Assembly: GCA_020161615.1 (NCBI GenBank)
Contig: JAIUPD010000009.1
Location: 166,105-230,104 of the forward strand
Length of the DNA stretch: 64,000 bases
Reading direction: 5' to 3'
From: Pseudomonadota bacterium
Lineage (GTDB): Bacteria > Pseudomonadota > Alphaproteobacteria > Rhodobacterales > Rhodobacteraceae
Both the position numbers and the translations under genes were made by a program. This document shows, piece by piece, positions 53,994 through 64,000 of the stretch. Below the pieces are notes generated by a model, which saw nothing but the letters and a program-made list of their open reading frames with translations, was not told the origin of the DNA and did not search any database. Position 1 is the first letter of the stretch. Each line of letters opens with the position of its first letter.

Positions 53994-55811
53994 TCAGGCC
54001 CGCATCACCAGATGGTCCTCGCCCACCGCCTCGTAGCGGCGCCGGGGCGGCACGTAGCCCGCCGGATGGAGCGGCGTGCGCAGCTCGTCGGTGGACAGCG
54101 CCCGCCGGACGTGGCGCAGCGCCGGATCGGGGACAGGCACCGCGTCGATGAGCTTGCGGGTATAGGGATGCTGCGGGTCGCCGAAGATGGCGGCGCGCGG
54201 CCCGATCTCGACAATCTCGCCCATGTACATCACCGCGACACGGTGGCTGATCCGCTCGACCACCGACATGTCGTGGCTGATGAACAGATAGGCCAGGCCC
54301 AGGCTGGCCTGAAGCTCCATCATCAAATTGACCACCTGCGCCTTGACCGAGACATCGAGGGCCGAGACCGCCTCATCGGCGATGATCACCTTGGGATTCA
54401 GGGCGAGCGCCCGGGCAATGCAGATCCTTTGCCGCTGTCCGCCCGAGAATTCGTGCGGGAAACGGCCCATCACCTCGGGCGACAGGCCCACCCGCCGCAG
54501 CAGTTCCGCCACCCGCGCCCGTCGCTCACCGGCATTGCCGACGCCATGCGCCACCAAGGGCTCGGCGATGGCGCTGCCGACGGTCAGGCGCGGGTTGAGG
54601 CTGGCGAAAGGGTCCTGGAACACCATCTGCGCGCTGGCCCTGAGGCGCCGCAGCCCCTCGCGCCCCAGGGACAGGACATCCTGCCCGTCCAGCGCGATGG
54701 CGCCGTCGGTCGGCTGGGTCAGGCGCAGGATGCTGCGGCCGGTGGTGGACTTGCCGCAACCCGATTCCCCGACCAACGCCAATGTCTCCCCCTGCCTGAG
54801 CGAGAAGGTGACCTTTTCGACCGCGTGCACCGCAAAGCGCGAGCGACGCAGGAACCCGCCCGAGGCGGTGCCGAAGCGCGTCGTCAGATCCGTGACCTTC
54901 AGTACCGGGGGCAGGTCGTGGCGCACGGTATCCTGCGCCGGGACGGTCGGCAGGGGCTGGCCGCTGTCGGGGTCGATGATCGGAAAGGGCGTGGGCAGGG
55001 CCTTGTCCCGCATCGAGCCCAGCACCGGCACCGCCGCCAGCAGGGCGCGGGTATAGGGCCGCGCCGGGCGGTGGAAGATCTGCGCCGTGGGGCCGCTTTC
55101 AACCACGTCGCCGCGGTACATCACCACGGTCCGGTCGGCCATCTGCGCGACGACACCCATGTCATGGGTGATGAAGAGGACCGACATCCCCTCTTCATCC
55201 TGAAGGGTCTTGATCAGTTCCAGAACCTGCCCCTGCACCGTCACATCCAGCGCGGTCGTGGGCTCGTCCGCGATCAGCAGCCGGGGGCGCGAGGCCAGCG
55301 CCATGGCGATCATCATCCGCTGCCGCATCCCGCCCGAGAGTTGGTGCGGATACTGGTCCAGACGGCTGCGGGCCGAGGGGATTCGGACCTTTTCCAGAAG
55401 CTCCAGCGCGCGGGCCTGCTGCGCCGCAGGCGACAGCGCCGGATCCTGCCGCAGGATCGCCTCGCCGATCTGGTCGCGCACGGTGAAGACCGGGTTGAGC
55501 GAGGTCATCGGCTCCTGAAAGATCATGGCGATGTCGCGGCCGCGCACCTGCCGCATCTGATCGGGGGTCAGCGTCGTCAGCTCGCGCCCGTCGAAGCGGA
55601 TGGAGCCCGTGACGCGCGCGTTGTCGCGCGGCAGCAGACCCATCACCGACAGCGAGGTCACGCTCTTGCCCGAGCCGGACTCGCCGACGATCGCCAGCGT
55701 CTCGCGCGGGGCGATGTCGAAGCTGACGTTGCGGATCACCTCGGTCCAGCCGGATTCGCCGCGGAACGCGGTGGTCAGGTCCCTGACCGACAGGACGGGG
55801 GTGTCGGTCAT
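53994..55811 (-). CDS. Dual ATPase of an oligopeptide/glutathione-type ABC transporter (GsiA-like fusion)
   Basis: The product is 605 aa with two complete nucleotide-binding domains. Domain 1: Walker A GESGSGKSV, signature LSGGMRQRMMIAMAL, Walker [13 protein letters not shown]. Domain 2: Walker [10 protein letters not shown], signature FSGGQRQRICIARAL, Walker B VIIADEAVSALD (an Ala replaces the usual Pro). A linker of about 60 residues joins them. It replaces separate DppD and DppF, as in GsiA. It is the last gene of the minus-strand operon that begins with the dppB-like gene at 60197. Confidence 0.93.
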   Translation of the reverse strand: MTDTPVLSVRDLTTAFRGESGWTEVIRNVSFDIAPRETLAIVGESGSGKSVTSLSVMGLLPRDNARVTGSIRFDGRELTTLTPDQMRQVRGRDIAMIFQEPMTSLNPVFTVRDQIGEAILRQDPALSPAAQQARALELLEKVRIPSARSRLDQYPHQLSGGMRQRMMIAMALASRPRLLIADEPTTALDVTVQGQVLELIKTLQDEEGMSVLFITHDMGVVAQMADRTVVMYRGDVVESGPTAQIFHRPARPYTRALLAAVPVLGSMRDKALPTPFPIIDPDSGQPLPTVPAQDTVRHDLPPVLKVTDLTTRFGTASGGFLRRSRFAVHAVEKVTFSLRQGETLALVGESGCGKSTTGRSILRLTQPTDGAIALDGQDVLSLGREGLRRLRASAQMVFQDPFASLNPRLTVGSAIAEPLVAHGVGNAGERRARVAELLRRVGLSPEVMGRFPHEFSGGQRQRICIARALALNPKVIIADEAVSALDVSVKAQVVNLMMELQASLGLAYLFISHDMSVVERISHRVAVMYMGEIVEIGPRAAIFGDPQHPYTRKLIDAVPVPDPALRHVRRALSTDELRTPLHPAGYVPPRRRYEAVGEDHLVMRA

Positions 55812-56953
55812 GCCGTGGCCCTCCGCCGGGCTTCGGCCAGCAATGGGGCAATGACGCTGCGCCCCAGCGCGCGGGCGCGCGGGATGGACCAGCCGGTCAC
55901 CGGATCGGGGCGTTCGCTCACGTCCTTGAAGGTCTGTTCCAGCAGGATGGACAGCGCCTGTGGGAAGCGCTCGCCGATCCAGTTCCAGCCCATCGACAGG
56001 TCGGCCTGGGCCGGGCAGCCGCCAGGATAGGCCCGCCCCGGGATCAGATCGGGATTGGCGGCGGCCCAGGTGGCCTCGAACAGGTCGAAAGGCCGCCGCC
56101 TGTCCGCCGTCCACGAGGGGACATTCTCGGACGGCCAGATGAAGAGGAAGGGAAGCTCGTTGTCGGCGTGGCAATCGAGGCTGACATCCACGCCCGACGC
56201 CTCCATCGCCGCGCGCACCGCGGCCACCTCGGCCGCCGGGGCGGCGCTGTTCCATTCGCGGTTCAGGTTGACCCCGGCCGGGGTGGCGCGGGTCTGGCCT
56301 GCCGTCCAGCCGTCGGGGTTCACGTTCGGCACGATATGCAGCGTCGCCGCGGCCAGCAGCGCGCGGCTGTCGGCGTCGGGCAGGGCAAGCCTCTCGGCCA
56401 GACCGTCGAGGAAATAGGCGCCCTGCGTCTCGCTGGGGTGCTGGCGGGCGATGACCCAGAACTGCAAGGGTCCCTCGCCCAGACGGAAGCGGTCGATGGT
56501 CCGCCCCTGCCCCGACTGCCCCAAGACATCGTGCCGCGCGCCGGGCAGGGAAGCCAGCCGGTCACGCTGGGCAGCCTCGTGCGCGGGCCAGACGGGCGGG
56601 AACTTGGCGTAGAATACCCGTTCCTGCCGGGGGGTGTGCCAGAAGCTGAAGGCGCGGCCGTCAAAGGCATGATCCAGCCGGAACCAATCGATGCCGTCAT
56701 AGCTGGCCACCGGCCCCGCGCCGTTCCATTGATGGGAATCCCCGTTGCGATTGGGCAGGCGGCCCCTGAGCGAATCAGAGGCATTCTCGATCACGAAGCG
56801 GCGGAAGAGGTTGGCCGGGCCCGTCGCCTCGAAGCAGTACCAGCACAGGAAGGGCGTGCCCTCGTCGGCCGGCAGCGACAGGCGGATGCCGCCGGAGTCC
56901 GTGGCGTCCAGAACGCGGATCCGTCCCGAAGGAAGAGCGGCATCGATCTGCAT
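55808..56953 (-). CDS. M14-family metallocarboxypeptidase (cytosolic carboxypeptidase-like)
   Basis: The product is 381 aa. An N-terminal beta domain (FLCWYCFEATGPANLFRRFVIENASD) is like that of cytosolic carboxypeptidases, followed by the Zn site ARQHPSETQG (HxxE) and DCHAD for the second histidine. NVNPDGW, GVNLNREW and ILLEQTFK (probable catalytic Glu) complete it. There is no signal peptide, so it works in the cytoplasm, trimming a peptide- or amide-like compound after import. It overlaps the ATPase gene by 4 nt. Confidence 0.88.
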   Translation of the reverse strand: MQIDAALPSGRIRVLDATDSGGIRLSLPADEGTPFLCWYCFEATGPANLFRRFVIENASDSLRGRLPNRNGDSHQWNGAGPVASYDGIDWFRLDHAFDGRAFSFWHTPRQERVFYAKFPPVWPAHEAAQRDRLASLPGARHDVLGQSGQGRTIDRFRLGEGPLQFWVIARQHPSETQGAYFLDGLAERLALPDADSRALLAAATLHIVPNVNPDGWTAGQTRATPAGVNLNREWNSAAPAAEVAAVRAAMEASGVDVSLDCHADNELPFLFIWPSENVPSWTADRRRPFDLFEATWAAANPDLIPGRAYPGGCPAQADLSMGWNWIGERFPQALSILLEQTFKDVSERPDPVTGWSIPRARALGRSVIAPLLAEARRRATA

Positions 56954-56957
56954 GGGC

Positions 56958-58025
56958 TTATCCGTTCAGGTTGTAGTGCATGATCCGGCCGTGCCGCCCG
57001 TGGCGGTCGCGTTCCAGATCGTAGACATCGCCCTCCAGCTCGACCCGCTGCGCCAGGATCGCCGCCAGGTCGCGGCGGTCCTGATCGGTCAGCGTCAGGC
57101 CGAACAGGCGGCGGTGCGCTTCCAGATGGCCGCCGTGGCGGACGCCGACGATGATCGCCGTGACCTCGGGCCGGTCCAGCATCGCGCCCATCGCCACATC
57201 GGCAACATTGACGCCGTGACGGTCGGCGATGCGGCGCAGGGTCTTGAGGATCTCCTGGAACAGGTCCCAGCCGCCCATGTCGTCGATGATCAGCTTGTAT
57301 TTGGTCAGCGAGCGGTTTTCGAGCCGCGTCGCCTCGCCCGGGTCAGCGACGCCCAGCCATTTGTCGCTGAGGAACCCGCCCGCGACCGTGCCGTAACACA
57401 GCAGCTTCGCCCCGGCCTTTTGCAGCAGGGGCACCAGCTTGTGCGCCGGGCGGTTGTCGAGGATCGAATACTGCACCTGCGTGGTGGCCAGCGGATAGCC
57501 GGCGTCCAGCAGTTGCTGCGTGCAGGCGGCGTTGAAATTCGTGGTGCCCAGCAGGGTGATCCGGCCTTCCTTCTGGAAGTCGGTCAGCCAGCCCGCGACC
57601 TCGACATAGCGCTCGACCGCGGTATTCCACCAGTGGAACTGCACCAGATCCAGCGCGTCCAGCCCCAGCCGCGCGCGCGAGCGGTCGATGGTGGCCTGCA
57701 GATCGGCGCGGGAGATGCTGTCCAGCACGGCCAGATCGGGGACGCATTTGGTATGCACCCGGATCGGCGCCAGCAGGTCGGCGCGTCCCTCGGCGATCAT
57801 CTTGCGGCGGAAATCGCCGATCATCTGTTCGACACCCGTATAGATGTCGGCGCAATCGAAGGTGACGATGCCGCTTTCGACGTAATCCCGCATCTCGGCG
57901 ATGGCCCGGTCGCGGTCGACGGCGCCATGTCCGCCGGCCAGATGCCAGCCACCCTTCAGGACCCGGCTGATCCGGTAGCCGGGGGCGATGTCGGTCATGT
58001 CGACCGGGATTGATGCGAGGGTCAT
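56958..58025 (-). CDS. Aldo/keto reductase family oxidoreductase
   Basis: The product is 355 aa. The tetrad is visible: Asp in FDCADIYTG with Tyr shortly after, Lys in VHTKCVPD and His in LVQFHWW. The C-terminal phosphate-binding region AIIVGVRHGGHLEA is present. It would use NAD(P)H on an aldehyde or ketone. ATG 58025 is chosen because the longer frame reads into the previous gene. It overlaps the TIGR04076 gene by 4 nt. Confidence 0.88.
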   Translation of the reverse strand: MTLASIPVDMTDIAPGYRISRVLKGGWHLAGGHGAVDRDRAIAEMRDYVESGIVTFDCADIYTGVEQMIGDFRRKMIAEGRADLLAPIRVHTKCVPDLAVLDSISRADLQATIDRSRARLGLDALDLVQFHWWNTAVERYVEVAGWLTDFQKEGRITLLGTTNFNAACTQQLLDAGYPLATTQVQYSILDNRPAHKLVPLLQKAGAKLLCYGTVAGGFLSDKWLGVADPGEATRLENRSLTKYKLIIDDMGGWDLFQEILKTLRRIADRHGVNVADVAMGAMLDRPEVTAIIVGVRHGGHLEAHRRLFGLTLTDQDRRDLAAILAQRVELEGDVYDLERDRHGRHGRIMHYNLNG

Positions 58026-58384
58026 GCGTTGCCTTCCTGGCCGTCCATCGGCACTTTCGTTGTCTCTGCGTGGTCGAACCGGCGCCGGGCGGTCCGGGTG
58101 ATGCGGAAGCGGGTCGGACAATGGGGATCGGGATTGCCGATCTCCGCATCGGTGGTCATCCAGTCGGCGGGATGGGTGTCGCGCTGCTTGGCGGCCAGAA
58201 GCGGCAACAGGGCCGCCAGCGAGTAGATCGAGAACCCCTGTCCCGGCGGCAGATGCAGCATCTCGCCGCGCAGCTCGAAGTAATCCCCTTCCCGGGCGCC
58301 GCTGTAGATCTTGCCGGGGCCGCTGCGGACCACCTCGACCTTCAGGTCCCAGAGTTCGAATTCGGTTTCCGCCACGGTGGTCAT
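58022..58384 (-). CDS. TIGR04076-family protein of unknown function
   Basis: The product is 120 aa. The KVEVVRSGPGKIYSGAREGDYFELRGE start, LPPGQGFSIYSLAALLPLLAAKQR and a WM...DPHCPTRFRI end match the small TIGR04076 pattern. No function is known for the family. Here it is bound by 4-nt overlaps to a permease and an aldo/keto reductase, which gives it an unusual, informative context. Confidence 0.8.
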   Translation of the reverse strand: MTTVAETEFELWDLKVEVVRSGPGKIYSGAREGDYFELRGEMLHLPPGQGFSIYSLAALLPLLAAKQRDTHPADWMTTDAEIGNPDPHCPTRFRITRTARRRFDHAETTKVPMDGQEGNA

Positions 58385-59246
58385 CCTTTCACTTCGAGTG
58401 CGTCCTGAAGCCCGTCGCCCAGCAGGTTGAAGCCCAGCACGGTGAGGAAGATCGCCAGCCCCGGCCAGATCGCGATCCAGGGCGCCAACGACAGCGAGGA
58501 CCGCGCCGAGTTCAGCATCGAGCCCCAGCTCGCATCCGGCGGTTGCTGGCCGAGGCCGAGGAAGGCCAGCGCGGCCTCGGCGATGATGGCGGTGGCGATG
58601 GCCAGCGTGGCCTGCACCACCAGCTGCGGGGTGATGTTGATGAAGATATGCCGCAGCAGGATCGACAGCGTGCCGGTGCCGATGGAATGCGCCGCCTCGA
58701 TATATTCCTCGACCTTGACGACCAGCACCTGCCCGCGGGCGATCCGGGCAAAGACCGGGGCGGTGGAGACGCCGATGGCGATCATCGCGTTCATCAGGCT
58801 GGGGCCGAGGAAGGCCGCAAGCGCAATCGCCAGGATCAGGAAGGGGATCGCGAGGAAGGCGTCGACGACGCGCATGATCACGGCATCCGTCGCACCGCCC
58901 AGATAGCCCGACACCATGCCGACGGGCACGCCGATGGCAAAGGCGATCGCCACCGAGACGAATCCCGCCAGCATCGAGGCCCGCGCGCCATAGATCACGC
59001 GCGACAGCACGTCGCGGCCCAGCTCGTCCGTGCCGAACCAATGGGCCGCGCTTGGCGCCTGGCGGACGGCGGTCCAGCTGGTCTGGTTGGGATCGAAGGG
59101 CGCAATCAGCGGGGCGAGGATCGCCAGAAGGGCGAAGGCCGCGACGATGAGCGCGCCGATCAGCGCCAGACGGTTGCGCAGAAAGCGCCGCAGGATGCGC
59201 GAGTTCAGCAGGCCGCCCCGCGGCCCTGCCAGGATCTGACCGGTGA

Positions 59247-59250
<4 letters not shown>
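58381..59250 (-). CDS. Peptide ABC transporter permease (DppC-like), system 3
   Basis: The product is 289 aa. It shows the N-terminal helix ALIGALIVAAFALLAILAPLIAPF, the WFGTDELGRDVLSRVIYGAR segment and EAA loop YIEAAHSIGTGTLSILLRHIFINI. The C terminus has ALAFLGLGQQPPDASWG. It is coupled to dppB by a 4-nt overlap. There is no binding-protein gene in this operon. Confidence 0.93.
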
Positions 59251-60197
<947 letters not shown>

Positions 60198-60266
60198 CCA
60201 CCCCTCCTGCGCCCGTCAGCCGCCCCGGTCTCGCCGCCAGGCAAGACCTTGCGTCGATCATTGATT

Positions 60267-60279
60267 TGATCTGTGATCA
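60267..60279. promoter_or_regulatory. TGATC palindrome 3 (variant)
   Basis: TGATCTGTGATCA has both TGATC/GATCA arms intact and a different 3-nt centre. It lies 69 nt upstream of the dppB-like start (minus strand). Its start is 61 nt from palindrome 4, so two dimers could co-operate across the intergenic region. Confidence 0.6.
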
Positions 60280-60327
60280 AAAGTACCATGGCAATCGGGC
60301 CCGAGCCTGTCAATGCTTTAAGATATG

Positions 60328-60340
60328 TGATCTTTGATCA
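60328..60340. promoter_or_regulatory. TGATC palindrome 4
   Basis: TGATCTTTGATCA, 24 nt upstream of the hydrolase ATG at 60365. An AGATATG lies just before it, as at palindrome 1. It is identical in core to 47118 and the reverse complement of 53051. Confidence 0.65.
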
Positions 60341-60364
60341 TAGTTCTGAAAATGAAGGATGCCG

Positions 60365-61198
60365 ATGATTTCTGCCGATATTGCGCCTCAGACCCCGATC
60401 AACCCGGCCGCCGATGCCTATGCGCTGACCTGCCTGGAGCGGTCTGCCTCCATTTTCCGCATCCCGGACATCGCTTTCGGGCCCCGGCCGGCGCAGCGGC
60501 TGGACCTTTATCTGCCCGAGGCCGGCGACAGACCCGGGGGCGCCCCGGTCTTTCTGTTCTGGCACGGCGGCGGCTATACCCATGGCCACAAGGAATGGTG
60601 TGGCTTCATGGCCCCGCCGCTGCTGGCGGCGGGGGCGATCTTCGTGTCGGCCAATTACCGGCTCTTCGACGAAGCCAGCAACGCCGAGGTGCATGACGAC
60701 GCCCGCGCCGCCTTGCGCTGGGTGCTGGAGAATATCGCCGACTACGGGGGCGATCCCTCGCGGCTGGTCATCGGCGGGCATTCTGCGGGCGCCAACATCG
60801 CCGCCCGTGTCGCGCTGGACGCCCCGGCCCGGCGCGCGGCCGGGATCCCCGACGAGGCGATCCGCGCCGTGATGGCGATGAGCGGCTCCTACCTCGCGCG
60901 CCGGGGGGACACCCATCCCGATCCGGCCCGGCGCCCCGCCCCGGGCGTGCCGGACGCGGTAGCAGAATTCACCGGGCCCAGCAGTGCCGCCTTCACCCTC
61001 GCCTGGGGCAGCGACGAGCGGGCGCCCTTCCCCCAGGCCGGGGCCGATTTCGCCCGGATCCTGCGCGAGCGGGGGCAGCCGGTGACCGAGATGATCTTTG
61101 CGGGCGACGATCATTTCTCGGTCCATCTGGCCACCGGTTCGGCGCGGAACCGCTATGTGCAGGCCGTGCTGCAGGCGCTGGACCTTGCGCCGATATAA
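60365..61198 (+). CDS. Alpha/beta hydrolase (esterase/carboxylesterase-type), paralogue 2
   Basis: The product is 277 aa. Oxyanion motif FWHGGGYTHGHKEW, elbow GGHSAGANI and late GDDHFSVH. It resembles the 47.24-kb hydrolase, sharing the KEWC.FMAP stretch. ATG 60365 is preferred to 60359 because GAAGG would then be 6 nt away rather than abutting. It is divergent from the permease operon. Confidence 0.85.
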   Translation: MISADIAPQTPINPAADAYALTCLERSASIFRIPDIAFGPRPAQRLDLYLPEAGDRPGGAPVFLFWHGGGYTHGHKEWCGFMAPPLLAAGAIFVSANYRLFDEASNAEVHDDARAALRWVLENIADYGGDPSRLVIGGHSAGANIAARVALDAPARRAAGIPDEAIRAVMAMSGSYLARRGDTHPDPARRPAPGVPDAVAEFTGPSSAAFTLAWGSDERAPFPQAGADFARILRERGQPVTEMIFAGDDHFSVHLATGSARNRYVQAVLQALDLAPI

Positions 61199-61257
61199 CC
61201 GATGGTGCGCCTGCGCCGTCTCCCGTAAAACCATCCTGTCCTGCGCCGGAGCTGACC

Positions 61258-61965
61258 GTGACCAAAGACGTTTCCGACACCCATTCGCCCATCGGCGAAG
61301 TCCATATGATCAAGGCCGAGACCATGCAGAGCCGGGTGCATGCGCAGCTGCGCGACCTGCTGATGCTGGGGCGCTTCCAGCCCGGCCAGGCGCTGAAGAT
61401 CTTCGAGCTGGCCCAGGCCTTCGGCACCTCGATCCAGCCGGTGCGCGAAAGCATCCGCCAGCTGGTGACGGAGCGCGCGCTGGAGGCGATGCCGAACCGC
61501 AGCGCCCGGGTGCCGCATCTGACGGTCGAGCGGCTGCGCGACCTCAAGCGGGTGCGGATGGCGCTGGAGGGGCTTGCGGCGGAATTGGCGGCGGAGCGGA
61601 TCACTGCGGACGAGGTCATGGCGCTTCGGTCTTATTGCGCGGCCGAGGCGGCGGCGGACGATTCCGGTGATGTGGAGGCGAGCGTACAGCAGAACATGCG
61701 GTTTCATTTCACGCTCTACCGCGCGGCAGGCTCGCCGACGCTGATGCCGCTGATCGAGAGTCTTTGGCTGCAGATCGGCCCCTGGGTTCGCCAGAGTGCC
61801 GAGAGTTTCGACGGGGCTGAGGGGCGGGGCACGATGATGCACCGGCTGGCGATCGAGGCGCTGGAGAAGGGCGATGCAGCCGGTGTCCGGCGGGCGATCG
61901 AGGACGACATCACCCGCACCTTCGACCTGGTGATGGCGAGCACGGGCGCGGCTGCGGCGACGTGA
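61258..61965 (+). CDS. GntR-family (FCD-type) regulator, proposed master regulator of the TGATC regulon
   Basis: The product is 235 aa from a GTG start with CGGAG 7 nt before it. The winged helix contains SRVHAQLRDLLMLGRFQPGQALKIFELAQAFGTSIQPVRESIRQLV. A helical FCD domain follows, with FHFTLYRAAGSPTLMPLIESLW giving metal/ligand histidines. It is directly downstream of hydrolase 2. FCD regulators bind short palindromes similar in layout to TGATCnnnGATCA. The link to the motif is inferred from proximity. Confidence 0.88.
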   Translation: MTKDVSDTHSPIGEVHMIKAETMQSRVHAQLRDLLMLGRFQPGQALKIFELAQAFGTSIQPVRESIRQLVTERALEAMPNRSARVPHLTVERLRDLKRVRMALEGLAAELAAERITADEVMALRSYCAAEAAADDSGDVEASVQQNMRFHFTLYRAAGSPTLMPLIESLWLQIGPWVRQSAESFDGAEGRGTMMHRLAIEALEKGDAAGVRRAIEDDITRTFDLVMASTGAAAAT

Positions 61966-61994
61966 GCGGCGGTTCTCCGGGGTCGTGACCGAAA

Positions 61995-62021
61995 GAAAGC
62001 CCGGCTTGGGGTGGGGCTTTC
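61995..62021 (+). terminator. Hairpin after the GntR gene
   Basis: GAAAGCCC (61995-62002) pairs with GGGCTTTC (62014-62021) around an 11-nt loop, 30 nt after the gntR stop. It is followed by GTCTTCGT, a weak U-tract. Plausible terminator. Confidence 0.5.
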
Positions 62022-62104
62022 GTCTTCGTGGGGTGAGGCCGGGGGTTTCTGATCGACGGCTTGCGGTCGGGGGCGGCCGGTTCGGTCCTGGTGTTGCAAA
62101 CGCA

Positions 62105-62127
62105 AACGCCGCCCTGGGGGCGGCGTT
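62105..62127 (-). terminator. rRNA operon terminator hairpin
   Basis: AACGCCGCCC (62105-62114) pairs with GGGCGGCGTT (62118-62127), with a 3-nt loop. It is 26 nt beyond the tRNA 3' end on the minus strand, and the transcript continues TGCGTTTGC. It most likely ends the rrn operon. Confidence 0.7.
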
Positions 62128-62153
62128 CAAGCGTTTGGAAACGCGGGTAGATT

Positions 62154-62230
<77 letters not shown>

Positions 62231-62294
62231 GCAGGGTTGTCTGTTCGGTGTTGTTAGGTATCGGAGGTAGAGAGAGGTTTCTGTTTCTCGTCAG

Positions 62295-62410
62295 GTCTGG
62301 CGGTGACCTACTCTCCCACGTCTTGAGACGCAGTACCATTGGCGTGACGGCCCTTATCGGCCGAGTTCGAGAAGGGATCGGGAGTTTAGCCGTCGCTATG
62401 ACCACCAGAC
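62295..62410 (-). rRNA. rrf: 5S ribosomal RNA
   Basis: On the minus strand the 5' end GTCTGGTGGTCATAGC and the 3' end CACCGCCAGAC pair to form the terminal stem. The central TCCCGATCCCTTCTCGAAC and GTGGGAGAGTAGG stretches are typical of 5S. Length about 116 nt; ends may be off by a few nt. Confidence 0.93.
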
Positions 62411-62496
62411 CGGAGGAGAAACAGAACATCGGCTTGGGCTTTTGCCCAGCTGTCGTTTGTCGGTGCTTTTTGATTTTCAGGAACAGTCTTGCTGTT

Positions 62497-64000
<1,504 letters not shown>

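Overview
The window is GC-rich, densely packed DNA with many 1-4 nt stop/start overlaps. Its sequence families point to an alphaproteobacterium of the Rhodobacteraceae/Paracoccaceae type. Support for this: an rRNA operon ending 23S-5S-tRNA-fMet, TRAP and oligopeptide ABC transporters in large numbers, a 2-aminobenzoyl-CoA (anthraniloyl-CoA) route, a DctPQM system and IMPACT/TIGR02444-type small genes. The species cannot be fixed from the sequence alone. No insertion sequence, phage gene, integrase or CRISPR array was seen.

Layout. 1-5.6 kb: a truncated anthraniloyl-CoA monooxygenase gene, a divergent MarR regulator, a ubiD/ubiX decarboxylase pair and two small conserved genes. 5.6-11.6 kb: a complete oligopeptide-type ABC transporter operon with an Asp/Glu-racemase-like gene inside it. 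11.8-17.7 kb: a thiamine-diphosphate enzyme coupled to an FAD oxidoreductase, an AraC regulator, and a RidA/aldehyde dehydrogenase pair. 17.8-23 kb: hyuA-hyuB-gntR-methyltransferase. 23.2-25.9 kb: kynureninase, a GNAT acetyltransferase and tryptophan 2,3-dioxygenase. 26.3-32.9 kb: a minimal polysaccharide export set (Wzb, Wzc, WecA/MraY-like, Wza) without Wzx/Wzy or other glycosyltransferases. 33.2-38.8 kb: a second full oligopeptide ABC operon. 39.3-44.5 kb: TetR regulator, TRAP transporter and a LigM-like O-demethylase. 44.6-62.0 kb: a large hydrolase/transport region. 62.1-64 kb: the 3' end of an rRNA operon on the minus strand.

Two regulatory links stand out. First, an identical 16-mer (TTTTAAACTTGAAACT) lies before the anthraniloyl-CoA monooxygenase and, 21 kb away, before kynureninase. 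A diverged copy lies before marR. This suggests that one MarR protein co-ordinates tryptophan -> kynurenine -> anthranilate -> 2-aminobenzoyl-CoA degradation. Second, the 13-bp palindrome TGATC(TTT/AAA)GATCA occurs in three intergenic regions (47.1, 53.05 and 60.33 kb), with a one-arm-perfect variant (TGATCTGTGATCA) at 60.27 kb. Each copy sits at a promoter of a gene set that looks functionally linked: an orphan peptide-binding protein, two paralogous alpha/beta hydrolases, hyuB-hyuA-hydrolase, a DMT exporter, and an operon mixing two permeases, a TIGR04076 protein, an aldo/keto reductase, an M14 carboxypeptidase and a double ATPase. A GntR/FCD regulator sits at the end. I read this as one unnamed import-and-hydrolysis regulon with a transporter split over 15 kb. 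This is the best candidate here for an undescribed system. Its substrate is unknown.
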